Assembly: GCA_028281485.1 (NCBI GenBank)
Contig: JANQJT010000257.1
Coordinates: 1 to 11,193, forward strand
DNA length: 11,193 nucleotides
Direction of reading: 5' to 3'
Origin: Phycisphaeraceae bacterium
GTDB taxonomy: Bacteria; Planctomycetota; Phycisphaerae; Phycisphaerales; Zrk34
Position numbers and translations under genes: made by a program. Shown piece after piece: positions 1 to 6,918 of this stretch. Each line of letters begins with the position of its first letter. Position 1 is the first letter of the stretch. The notes beneath the pieces were generated by a model, which had not been told where the DNA came from, made no database searches, and saw nothing but the letters and a program-made list of their open reading frames with translations.

Positions 1-306
1 CCGGACAAGGCAGACCGGGTCGAGTCGATTCTTTTCGAGACACTGGACGGCGCCACCGGCGACCTGGCGGACGACGAGGTAGAGCGTGCGCGAAACAAGA
101 TCGCGATGGACCTGATGCTCTTGCAGGAGCGTCCGAGCGGTCGGATGTTGGCGTTGGGCGGCAACTGGCTGGCGACCGGGGAATACCGCCCGTTCGAAGA
201 CGAGTTGGCCCGCATCGAGGCGGTCAACGCCGACTCTCTGCACGCGATGATCGACGCCTACCCGTTTTCCGAACGCGCGATCGTCCGACTCACACCGCGT
301 TCATAA
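1..306 (+). CDS. M16-family zinc-protease-like protein, C-terminal fragment
   Basis: Only the last 101 residues are present; the reading frame is open from base 1 and stops with TAA at 304-306, so the gene begins outside the window. The fragment has the look of the C-terminal (inactive-type) domain of M16/insulinase-like peptidases: a helix with E-x-x-x-A-x-x-K-I (DEVERARNKIAMDLML), then LQERPSGRMLALGGNWL, then a segment ending ...ARIEAVNADSLHAMID before a short strand (RAIVRLTP). In M16 proteins the HxxEH zinc site is in the N-terminal domain, which cannot be seen here, so an active enzyme cannot be told from a non-catalytic partner subunit. It converges on the HDOD-GGDEF gene with only 12 nt between the stops, and I see no terminator hairpin in that gap. 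Family assignment is from pattern recognition of a short fragment. Confidence 0.75.
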   Translation, partial: PDKADRVESILFETLDGATGDLADDEVERARNKIAMDLMLLQERPSGRMLALGGNWLATGEYRPFEDELARIEAVNADSLHAMIDAYPFSERAIVRLTPRS

Positions 307-318
307 GATTGTTTCAGA

Positions 319-1821
319 TCAGCCCGCAGCCGCCTGCGCCTGACGCGGCGCGAACACGCGTACGCAGTTGCGCCCGGCGTTCTTCGCGGCGTACACGGCC
401 TTGTCGGCCGCCTGCACCAGCTGATCGGGCCGCTTGAAAAAGCTGACCCCGTCGTAACCGGACACACCCAGGGAGATCGTGAAGTTCAGCACGAGGTTCT
501 CGTCACACTGCACGGGCGTCGATTCGACGTTCTTGCGGATGCGCTCGGCCATGTAGGCCGCCTCCTTGCGGTCGAACCCGGGCAACACCACGGCAAACTC
601 CTCGCCGCCGTACCGCGCAACCAGCCCCTTGTCGCCCACCGTCTCCTGCAGAATTCTGGCCAGCGCCACCAACACCGCGTCACCCGCGGCGTGGCCGTGT
701 GTGTCGTTGACCGACTTGAACCGATCGGCGTCCATGAAGATCACACCCAGCGGCGCCGTCTGCTTCGTGGCAAAATCGAACTGCTGCTCGATGTAATCGT
801 TGAACTTGCCGCGGTTGGCTGCGCCCGTCAGCGCGTCCTGGTACATCTTCTCCTGGAGTTCCTTGTTGGTCTGCTCCAGCTCGTTGGCGCTCTGCTGAGA
901 CTCCAGCGTGATCTGCAGCAACGCCTCGTTGGCGTCGGACATGATCGACTGGATGTCCGGCACGTTATCACAACTGATATCGAAGAGGCGCGCCATTTCC
1001 TTGGTCGCGTCGCGCACGGTCTCCAACAGCTGCTCGGCGGTGGCGTTGTCCATGCCGAAACGCTCACGCAGCTCGACGAACACGCGGTCTACCTTGCTGG
1101 ACTGCTCGTGATCGAACACGTCGGCGATCATGCAACCGCACGCCACGGCGCCGACGATCTTCTCCACGTTCGGCGGCGCCTTGTCGGGCGCTTCGTGGTA
1201 ACGGATCGGAGCGATCAAAACACCCGGCAGCTTCCATTTCTCACCCAACGCCGCGCCGACTTCGCAGTGCGTCGTGCCCAGAAGCTCACGCTCTTTGCCG
1301 ATGAGATTCCCATACCCGACCGGGCATTCCCTGATCAGATTGTTGTAGCCGTGGCTCTGACCGATAGTCTGCGACATCGCGAGGATACCCAGGTCGGCCA
1401 ACAGACCGCCGAGAAAAACCTCTTCGTGTTCGGCCAGACCCGCGGTCTGTGCGACGGATCGTGCGCCAACCGCACGAAACAGCGACCGCTTCCAGAACCG
1501 GATCATATCCAGGGATTCGTCGTTGCTGTTCTTGAGATTGCTAACCAGGCTGAAGCCCAGGGCCAGCGTCTTGACAGAGTTCAACCCGAGGATCACCAGC
1601 GCGTGGCTGATCGTGCCCACCGGCTGGCTCAGCCCGTAGTACGAGCTGTTCACCGTCTTGAGCACCTTGCTCGACAGCGCCGGATCGTTCGAGAGCGTGG
1701 TGGCGATTTGCTTGATGTTGATGTCGGAGGTCCGACAGAGATCAATCACTTCGATCGCGATTGTCGGCAGCGAAGGCAGTCTTGGACACTGGAGCACTTT
1801 ATCGATGATGCTCTGGTTCAT
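319..1821 (-). CDS. HDOD-GGDEF signalling protein (putative diguanylate cyclase)
   Basis: A 500-residue protein with two signalling domains. Residues 14 to about 210 form an HDOD domain (LPSLPTIAIEVIDLC; later T-T-H-C-E-V-G-A-A-L and W-K-L-P), a non-catalytic HD-like fold used for protein interaction. Residues 293-328 look like a coiled-coil signalling helix (NELEQTNKELQEKM). It leads into the GGDEF domain, which opens at DALTGAANRG (329-338), has the metal/substrate segment FMDADRFKSVND (362-373) and the active-site motif GGEEF (405-409). It should therefore make c-di-GMP from two GTP. The allosteric I-site (RxxD five residues before GGEEF) reads GDKG, so product inhibition is probably lost. 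There is no membrane segment, so it should be cytoplasmic. I chose the ATG at 1821 because AGGAAA sits about 9 nt upstream; an in-frame GTG at 1851 would add ten residues but lies in a hairpin region and has no clear ribosome site. The input signal is unknown. Confidence 0.92.
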   Translation of the reverse strand: MNQSIIDKVLQCPRLPSLPTIAIEVIDLCRTSDINIKQIATTLSNDPALSSKVLKTVNSSYYGLSQPVGTISHALVILGLNSVKTLALGFSLVSNLKNSNDESLDMIRFWKRSLFRAVGARSVAQTAGLAEHEEVFLGGLLADLGILAMSQTIGQSHGYNNLIRECPVGYGNLIGKERELLGTTHCEVGAALGEKWKLPGVLIAPIRYHEAPDKAPPNVEKIVGAVACGCMIADVFDHEQSSKVDRVFVELRERFGMDNATAEQLLETVRDATKEMARLFDISCDNVPDIQSIMSDANEALLQITLESQQSANELEQTNKELQEKMYQDALTGAANRGKFNDYIEQQFDFATKQTAPLGVIFMDADRFKSVNDTHGHAAGDAVLVALARILQETVGDKGLVARYGGEEFAVVLPGFDRKEAAYMAERIRKNVESTPVQCDENLVLNFTISLGVSGYDGVSFFKRPDQLVQAADKAVYAAKNAGRNCVRVFAPRQAQAAAG

Positions 1822-1830
1822 GCTGTGGCG

Positions 1831-1836
1831 TTTCCT
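1831..1836 (-). promoter_or_regulatory. Ribosome binding site deciding the HDOD-GGDEF start
   Basis: On the minus strand AGGAAA lies 9 nt before the ATG at 1821. This favours the start MNQSIIDK over the upstream in-frame GTG at 1851, whose first ten codons (GLNYRKRHS) do not look like family sequence. Confidence 0.6.
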
Positions 1837-1850
1837 GTAATTCAAACCCA

Positions 1851-1910
1851 CGACCGATCTAAATCGGGCGTGAGAACAGCTTGAATCTCAGGGAGGAAAC
1901 TTTCCCTCCC
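1851..1910 (-). repeat. Three contiguous 20-nt inverted repeats in the HDOD-GGDEF leader
   Basis: Three hairpin-forming segments abut with no gap. 1851-1870 has CCGAT (1854-1858) and ATCGG (1863-1867), with two more pairs outside one mismatch. 1871-1890 has TGAGA (1871-1875) and TCTCA (1886-1890) around a 10-nt loop. 1891-1910 has GGGAGG (1891-1896) and CCTCCC (1905-1910), with AA/TT able to extend the stem past a bulge. They lie 30 to 90 nt before the chosen start, where a 5' leader would be expected. No run of T follows any of them in the minus direction, so they are not intrinsic terminators. The pairing is seen directly; a role in RNA structure or protein binding is inference. Confidence 0.5.
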
Positions 1911-1921
1911 GACCCCTATAG

Positions 1922-1939
1922 ACCGTGACCAGTTACGGT
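1922..1939. promoter_or_regulatory. Imperfect 18-bp palindrome, possible operator
   Basis: ACCGTGACC/AGTTACGGT matches its own reverse complement at 7 of 9 half-site positions. It lies about 100 nt before the HDOD-GGDEF start, just upstream (minus sense) of a TATAGG that could serve as a -10 box at about 1915-1920, although no good -35 is visible. The position suits a transcription factor site for that gene; the regulator is unknown. Confidence 0.35.
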
Positions 1940-1961
1940 ATCGACCCGAAGCATCGCGAAC

Positions 1962-1982
1962 TTGATGATATAACGACATCAA
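1962..1982. promoter_or_regulatory. TTGATG-N9-CATCAA inverted repeat, possible operator
   Basis: A perfect 6-bp inverted repeat with a 9-bp AT-rich centre, 21 bp in total, in otherwise GC-rich DNA between the clpC terminator and the HDOD-GGDEF gene. The form is that of a dimeric repressor or activator site. It has no neighbour on the other strand to control, so if functional it belongs to the HDOD-GGDEF gene. Confidence 0.3.
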
Positions 1983-2047
1983 TACGAGTGATTACCCCCA
2001 ATCCGTCACAGTCGCGCCAACCGCAACACGTGGGCCGGCCCTGCCGA

Positions 2048-2075
2048 TAAAAAACCCCGCGACACCGTCGCGGGG
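2048..2075 (-). terminator. Intrinsic terminator of clpC
   Basis: On the minus strand a perfect 9-bp stem (CCCCGCGAC / GTCGCGGGG, bases 2067-2075 and 2055-2063) with a 3-nt loop is followed at once by TTTTTTAT. It sits 27 nt past the clpC stop codon, so clpC transcription should end here rather than run into the HDOD-GGDEF gene. Confidence 0.92.
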
Positions 2076-2101
2076 CTGATATCACAGGTTTGTAAAAGCA
2101 A

Positions 2102-4639
2102 TTAGGTCGCGCCGGCCTCGGCCTCTTCAGGAGATGCGGGCTCGGGCTCGGCCGGTGCAAGAGACGCATCGTAACTCGCATCGAACGACAGGCCGTCCGT
2201 CCCGTCCTTCTTGATCACGACCACCTTGTTCTTGCCCTCGAACTCGCCGCGGAGGATCGACTCGCTGAGCGTGTCCTCGACGTGCTGCTCGATGGCGCGA
2301 CGCAGCGGGCGGGCGCCGTAATCGGGGTTGTAGCCCTTGTCGATCAGGAAGTCCTTGGCGGACTGATCCAACTCGAGCACGATCTGCTTCTCTTCCAGAC
2401 GCTCGCGGACCTTCTTCAGCTCGTACTCGACGATGCCCTCCAGGTCCTTGCGGTTGAGCGGACGGAAGACGATCACGTCGTCCAGTCGGTTGATGAACTC
2501 GGGGCGGAAGTGACGCTCGATCTCCTTCATGAGCGTGCCCTTCATCGCCTCGTAGTCGGCGTCTTCGCTGCGCTTCTGGAAACCGAATCCGCCGCCACCA
2601 CCCTTGATCAGCTCCGCACCGATGTTGCTGGTCATGATCAAAATGACGTTACGGAAGTCGACCTGTCGACCGAACGAATCGGTCAAGCGACCTTCCTCCA
2701 TCACCTGCAGCAGCGTGTTGAACACGTCCGGGTGGGCCTTTTCGATCTCGTCGAGCAGCACCACGGCGTACGGGCGCCGGCGGATGCGCTCGGTGAGCTG
2801 ACCGCCCTCTTCGTAACCGACATAGCCGGGAGGCGCGCCGATCAGGCGGGAGACGTTGTGCTTCTCCATGTACTCGGACATGTCGATGTGCACCAGCGCC
2901 TCTTCGTCGCCGAACATGAACTCGGCCAGCGCCTTGCTCAACAGCGTCTTGCCCACGCCGGACGGGCCGACGAAGATGAAGCTGCCCATGGGGCGTTTGG
3001 GGTCTTTCAAGCCGCTGCGGGCGCGGCGGATGGACTTGCTGATCGCGTGGATCGCCTCGTGTTGGCTGACCACGGTCTTGTGCAGCTCGTCTTCGAGTTG
3101 CAACAGGCGTTCGGTCTCGGCCTTCTCCAGACGCGTCAGCGGCACGCCGGTCATCTTACTGACGACCTCGGCGATCACCTCTTCGTCCACGACGCCGTCC
3201 ACCTCGCGGCTGCGCTCGCGCCAATCCTTCTGGACCTGCTCTTTTTCCTTGCGCAGCTGCTCGGCTTCGTCGCGCAGCTCGGCCGCACGCTCATAGTCCG
3301 CCGCCTTCACCGCCTCGTCCTTCTCAACGGTCAGGCGCTCGATCTTGCCCTCGATCTCCGTGAGGTCCGGCGGCTTGCTCATGCTCTTGAGACGGATACG
3401 CGCCCCGGCCTCGTCGATCACGTCGATCGACTTGTCAGGCTGGACGCGGCCGGTGATGTAACGCGTGCTCAGCTCCACGGCCTGCACGACCGCCTCGTCG
3501 GTGATCCGCACGCGATGGTGGTCCTCGTAACGATCACGCAGACCCTTGAGGATCTCGATCGTCTGCTCCTTGTTGGGCGGATTGACCATGACCATCTGGA
3601 AGCGGCGCTCCAGCGCGCCGTCCTTCTCGATGTACTTGCGGTACTCGTCCATGGTCGTGGCGCCGATGCACTGGATCTCGCCGCGGCTGAGCGCGGGCTT
3701 GAGCACGTTGGACGCGTCGATCGCGCCCTCCGCGCCGCCGGCGCCGACCAGCGTGTGTAGCTCGTCGATAAACAGAATCACGTTCTTGGCGCGGCGGACC
3801 TCGTTCATGACCGCCTTGATGCGCTCCTCGAACTGGCCGCGGTACTTCGTGCCCGCGACCATCATCGCCAGGTCCAGCACGACGATACGCCGACCGTCGA
3901 GAATCTCCGGCACGTCCTTGCCGATCACGCGCTGCGCCAGGCCCTCGACGATCGCCGTCTTGCCCACGCCCGCCTCACCGATCAGCACGGGGTTGTTCTT
4001 CGTACGCCGGCAGAGGATCTGCACGACGCGTTCGATCTCGTCCTGGCGACCGATCACCGGGTCCAGCTCGTCGCTGCGGGCCATCTCGGTCAGGTCGCGG
4101 CCGAAGCTGTCCAGCGCGGGGGTCTGGCTCTTCTTGCCGCGGCGACCGGACGGGGCCTCGGCGGCCTCGGACTCGCCGGTGGGCGCCATCTCGCTGGTCG
4201 AACCGGCCCCGAGCAGGTTGAGCACCTCCTCGCGCACCTCTTCCAGTCGCAGACCCAGGTTCATCAACACCTGCGCCGCGACGCCGTCGTGCTCACGCAG
4301 CAGCCCGAGCAGCAGGTGCTCGGTGCCGACGTAATTGTGGTTCAGGTTGCGCGCCTCCTCGATGGCGTACTCGATGACCTTTTTGGCGCGGGGGGTCTGG
4401 GGCAGCTTGCCCATGGTGACCATGTCCGGGCCGGACTTGACGAGCTTCTCGACCTCGAGGCGGACCTTGCGGAGATCGACATCGAGATTCTTCAGCACGT
4501 TGGCGCCGACGCCGGAGCCCTCTTTGACCAGCCCGAGCAGAATGTGTTCGGTGCCGATGTATTCGTGGTTGAAGCGCTGGGCCTCCTGATTGGCCAGCGC
4601 CATCACTTTTCGTGCGCGGTCGGTAAAACGTTCAAACAT
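2102..4639 (-). CDS. clpC: ClpC, ATP-dependent Clp protease ATP-binding subunit
   Basis: An 845-residue class I Hsp100/Clp unfoldase. Working as a hexamer in the cytoplasm, it unfolds substrates by ATP hydrolysis and threads them into the ClpP peptidase. Two Clp-N repeats occupy residues 1-145 (both with YIGTEH/YVGTEH-LLLGL). D1 has Walker A GEAGVGKT (221-228), pore loop KYRG (about 265), Walker B VILFIDE (287-293) and arginine-finger ALERRF (342-347). A UVR-type coiled coil (about 425-470, ADYERAAELRDEAEQLRKEK) marks ClpC rather than ClpB or ClpA. D2 has Walker A GPSGVGKT (558-565), pore loop GYVGYEEGG (605-613) and Walker B VVLLDE (626-631). A Gly-rich loop ending FGF (about 680-687) is the likely ClpP-docking loop. 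The tail (828-845) is Ala/Glu/Pro rich. Length and all motifs are typical. GGGAG about 7 nt before the ATG supports the start. The gene appears to be transcribed alone. Confidence 0.98.
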   Translation of the reverse strand: MFERFTDRARKVMALANQEAQRFNHEYIGTEHILLGLVKEGSGVGANVLKNLDVDLRKVRLEVEKLVKSGPDMVTMGKLPQTPRAKKVIEYAIEEARNLNHNYVGTEHLLLGLLREHDGVAAQVLMNLGLRLEEVREEVLNLLGAGSTSEMAPTGESEAAEAPSGRRGKKSQTPALDSFGRDLTEMARSDELDPVIGRQDEIERVVQILCRRTKNNPVLIGEAGVGKTAIVEGLAQRVIGKDVPEILDGRRIVVLDLAMMVAGTKYRGQFEERIKAVMNEVRRAKNVILFIDELHTLVGAGGAEGAIDASNVLKPALSRGEIQCIGATTMDEYRKYIEKDGALERRFQMVMVNPPNKEQTIEILKGLRDRYEDHHRVRITDEAVVQAVELSTRYITGRVQPDKSIDVIDEAGARIRLKSMSKPPDLTEIEGKIERLTVEKDEAVKAADYERAAELRDEAEQLRKEKEQVQKDWRERSREVDGVVDEEVIAEVVSKMTGVPLTRLEKAETERLLQLEDELHKTVVSQHEAIHAISKSIRRARSGLKDPKRPMGSFIFVGPSGVGKTLLSKALAEFMFGDEEALVHIDMSEYMEKHNVSRLIGAPPGYVGYEEGGQLTERIRRRPYAVVLLDEIEKAHPDVFNTLLQVMEEGRLTDSFGRQVDFRNVILIMTSNIGAELIKGGGGGFGFQKRSEDADYEAMKGTLMKEIERHFRPEFINRLDDVIVFRPLNRKDLEGIVEYELKKVRERLEEKQIVLELDQSAKDFLIDKGYNPDYGARPLRRAIEQHVEDTLSESILRGEFEGKNKVVVIKKDGTDGLSFDASYDASLAPAEPEPASPEEAEAGAT

Positions 4640-4695
4640 GGGTCACTCCCATTTCATGCGTTGCCTGGTGCCTCCTGCACTGGGCCATCATCGGC

Positions 4696-4701
4696 ATTAT
4701 A
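4696..4701 (-). promoter_or_regulatory. -10 box of clpC
   Basis: On the minus strand TATAAT, a perfect sigma-70-type -10 box, lies 57 nt before the clpC ATG. No good -35 is found at 16-18 bp; the nearest TTGCGC is 21 bp away. The promoter may depend on an activator or use a relaxed -35. I found no CIRCE element or CtsR-like heptad repeat near it. Confidence 0.55.
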
Positions 4702-4808
4702 GCCGTCGGGACATTGGTCGAGGCGCAAGGCCGATGCCACCGATTGCTCGCTGGTGAGCCACCAGGGGCGAGGGGGCCTGCCACTTCGTCCTCTAGGATG
4801 TCCGGACC

Positions 4809-4839
4809 TGCCAACGCGTCACTCGGCGTGCCAACGCGT
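4809..4839. repeat. 11-bp direct repeat with 20-bp period upstream of clpC
   Basis: TGCCAACGCGT occurs at 4809-4819 and again at 4829-4839, start to start 20 bp, about two turns of the helix, so both copies face the same side of the DNA. The second copy runs into the palindrome AACGCGTT. The pair lies about 110 bp upstream of the clpC -10 box, where an activator or repressor could bind. The repeat is seen directly; the function is inferred. Confidence 0.45.
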
Positions 4840-5005
4840 TTTTAATCGGACCGATCCGTCGCCGTCTTGTGTCGGAAACCGATAATCCCCGCGTAAATCT
4901 ACAGATACGCGAATCGCCCGACCGCCCAAAGAGTTGAGCGGGGCGTGCAAAGATTTCAGGCTAGAAGTTGAGGCCAGTGACCACATTGGCGGTCAAAGGC
5001 AATGA

Positions 5006-5431
5006 CTAGGCGTATCGCTCCACACCCAGACGTTCATCAAACGCCGCGTGTTCCTCGGTCGGCAATAACGAACGCTGATATCGCAATGAAAACCCACCAT
5101 GAAGTGTTCCCTGGTCGTGATACATCCAGTCCAGGACCGCGTCACAAGGCACGCGCACCGCATCGCCCACGTTGTAATCCTCAAACTCGGAAGGGACTTC
5201 AAACAGCGTTGCGATGAAATCCGATTCACCCGCTACTTCGACCGTAAGCCAAATGTTCACACGGTCTTCGCCACAGGTCAGACAGGCCTTGATCGAGGGA
5301 TACGCCTCCGTGCCGATCAGCCTAGGAAGAAGCCTGCGGAATTGGTCGAGCGTCGATTGTGCATCCCTGATGGTTTTCTGAAACGCAGCGTCCTGTGAAC
5401 CAACCGCCATGAACTGAGGCTCTTCTGACAT
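5006..5431 (-). CDS. DUF2314-like small protein, function unknown
   Basis: A 141-residue soluble protein with no signal peptide or membrane segment. An N-terminal helical part (QDAAFQKTIRDAQSTLDQFRRLL, residues about 13-35) is followed by strands (YPSIKACL, DRVNIWLTVEV, DFIATLFEVP) and then a G-D-x-V-x-V-P-x-D-x-V-x-DWMY segment ending in HGGFSLRY. That order (A-x-x-T-x-x-x-F helix, x-IW-x-x-V strand, Gly-Asp, then DW-x-x and G-x-x-x-R-Y) matches what I recall of the DUF2314 (YegJ-like) family, whose function is not known. GGGGAAG about 5 nt before the ATG supports the start. It follows the MCE gene by 50 nt on the same strand with no terminator between them, so it is probably the last gene of the mla transcript. 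A link to envelope lipid transport is inference from position only. Confidence 0.7.
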   Translation of the reverse strand: MSEEPQFMAVGSQDAAFQKTIRDAQSTLDQFRRLLPRLIGTEAYPSIKACLTCGEDRVNIWLTVEVAGESDFIATLFEVPSEFEDYNVGDAVRVPCDAVLDWMYHDQGTLHGGFSLRYQRSLLPTEEHAAFDERLGVERYA

Positions 5432-5481
5432 GACACTTCCCCAAATATCCTCTGCAAAACGCGCGTCTTATCCGTGGCTGT

Positions 5482-6891
5482 TTACTTGAGGTCGTTGACT
5501 TCCACCGCGTCCCAGAAGTGCTTCTCGGCCTCGGTGTAGCGCTCGAAGCTGAGCTGGAGGTTCTCCAGCATCAGCTTGAGGTTCTCGTCGTTGGGATCGA
5601 TCTCGTCGCCGTACTTGTCGAGCATGCTCTGCAGCGAGTCGGCTGACGACTCGAGCGTGCCCGCGGCCAACGCGAAGCTGCGCGCCGCGTCGTAGAGATT
5701 GTCGGTCTCCAGTTCCTTCTCACCCGGCTTGTACAGCAGACGCCAGGGCGAACGACGGATCTCGATGGTGGCGAGCTTGAGCTGATCGCTGCTCAGTCGC
5801 ATGTTGGCCAGCATGCGCTCCAGCACCGGGCGCTGCGTCGTCACGACCGTGCGCAACTCTTCGCTGGTGTCCTTCACGTAGCCGATCGCCTCGCGCGCCC
5901 GGTCCAGCGCCACCTCGATCTTCGGCATCGACTCGGTCTTGAACTTCTCGGTGATCTCCGCGGCGTTGGCCATCGTGTCCCGGCCCTTGGCCACGGCCTC
6001 GGTCAGCACCGGCTCGTTCTCATGGATCCACCCATCGGCGGTCTCCAGCGCCGACTTGGCGCTGCCGGTGATCGACTCGATCCGCTCCCACCACGAGTCG
6101 CTGTACTGGCGCAGCCCGCCGGTCACGTGCGCCACGTCCTGCACGATCTGGTTCACGTCTTCCTTGCGCGTGGCCAGCGTCGTGGTGATCCCTTCCACAT
6201 TGGTGATGATGTTGCGGATCTGGGCCCGCTGGACCTCGTCGATACCGATCTCGCGGACCAGGTCGACAACCATCTGGCTCGGCGCCGCCCCACCGCGCAG
6301 CGGCGCCACGTCGGCGTAGATGTATTCCCAGCTCTCGCCCAGCCGCGCCCGACCGGCCCGATCGACCCAGGCCTGGGTCCCTTCGGCTTCGATCTGCTCG
6401 GCGGTGAAATCGTCCGCCAGGTCGGCCGGCACCTTCACGATCCGGCCCTGTGAATCCAAGCGAATCACGCGCATGCCCTGCACGATCAGTGCCTGTTCCT
6501 GCTCCACGGTCGCGTCGTATCCGATGCTGCGGATGTTCAGCTTCGTGCCGCTGCCCAGCGGGGGCATGTTCAACTCGACCACGGCGTTGTCATAAAGCCT
6601 GTACCGCTCGGGAATCTCGACGGTGACGATCTTCGCCACCACCTGGCCGTTGGCGTCGGGCGCATCGTCTTCGATCTTCGTCACGCTGCCGGCGGGGAAG
6701 TCACCGATCGTGACCTGTGCGCCGACCTTCAGGCCCTTCAGCCCGTCTCTCAGAAGGAAGCGCACATCAACGGCCTGCGTCTTGGCAAAGAAGTAGCTCA
6801 GGTCGGTCATGGCGAAGATGAACACCAGGAGCAATACCATGCCCATCATCACGAACAGGCCCGCCTTGAAGTTGTCGGATGTCTGACTCAT
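5482..6891 (-). CDS. MCE-domain (MlaD-type) lipid-transport membrane protein
   Basis: A 469-residue protein with one N-terminal membrane segment (about 10-34, AGLFVMMGMVLLLVFIFAM) and one MCE domain (about 40-125; V-x-V-x-F-x-x-x-x-G-L-K-x-G-x-x-V-x-x-G, then PLGSGTKLNIRSIG). MCE domains form hexameric rings that bind lipid in the periplasm on top of an ABC permease and ATPase. After the MCE domain come about 340 residues, mostly predicted helix (coiled-coil-like stretches in about 215-365), and a conserved-looking end SPWRLLYKPGEKELE (from 381) with a helical tail. E. coli MlaD, at about 183 residues, lacks this extension; it may form a tube or needle across the periplasm, as in longer MCE proteins. 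AAGGGA about 9 nt before the ATG supports the start. The gene is 27 nt after the ATPase gene and is surely co-transcribed with it. Confidence 0.9.
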   Translation of the reverse strand: MSQTSDNFKAGLFVMMGMVLLLVFIFAMTDLSYFFAKTQAVDVRFLLRDGLKGLKVGAQVTIGDFPAGSVTKIEDDAPDANGQVVAKIVTVEIPERYRLYDNAVVELNMPPLGSGTKLNIRSIGYDATVEQEQALIVQGMRVIRLDSQGRIVKVPADLADDFTAEQIEAEGTQAWVDRAGRARLGESWEYIYADVAPLRGGAAPSQMVVDLVREIGIDEVQRAQIRNIITNVEGITTTLATRKEDVNQIVQDVAHVTGGLRQYSDSWWERIESITGSAKSALETADGWIHENEPVLTEAVAKGRDTMANAAEITEKFKTESMPKIEVALDRAREAIGYVKDTSEELRTVVTTQRPVLERMLANMRLSSDQLKLATIEIRRSPWRLLYKPGEKELETDNLYDAARSFALAAGTLESSADSLQSMLDKYGDEIDPNDENLKLMLENLQLSFERYTEAEKHFWDAVEVNDLK

Positions 6892-6918
6892 CGCGTGTCC
6901 CTTATCGCTCGCGGAAAC

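Larger units (their letters stand above)
4640..5005. other. Gene-free stretch upstream of clpC
   Basis: These 366 bases carry no convincing gene. They hold the clpC -10 box (4696-4701), a short hairpin (CTGGTG 4751-4756 / CACCAG 4760-4765), a small palindrome GTCCGGAC (4800-4807) and an 11-bp direct repeat (4809-4839). From about 4840 to 5005 I see nothing definite, and no stem followed by a T run that would end the upstream mla/DUF2314 transcript. Confidence 0.6.

Noticed and set aside
691..1884. 397-codon open frame antisense to the HDOD-GGDEF gene
   Set aside because: It is rich in Leu, Val, Arg and His with no recognisable domain and lies wholly opposite a well-supported gene; GC-rich antisense frames are commonly open by chance.
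2027..2041. Palindromes CACGTG (2027-2032) and GGGCCGGCCC (2032-2041)
   Set aside because: Short GC-rich palindromes just downstream of the clpC terminator; such sequences are expected by chance in GC-rich DNA and have no following T run.
1822..2047. Known c-di-GMP riboswitch (GEMM type) ahead of the HDOD-GGDEF gene
   Set aside because: I could not find the conserved GEMM core or tetraloop-receptor arrangement; only simple hairpins are visible.
2282..3760. 492-codon open frame antisense to clpC
   Set aside because: Leu/Asp/His-rich composition typical of an antisense shadow, opposite fully conserved ClpC sequence.
4632..4814. 60-codon minus-strand frame overlapping the clpC start
   Set aside because: It spans the clpC promoter and ribosome site, has no recognisable content and is best explained as a chance open frame.
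4640..5005. CIRCE or CtsR operator upstream of clpC
   Set aside because: No TTAGCACTC-N9-GAGTGCTAA-like or tandem GGTCAAA heptad sequence is present.
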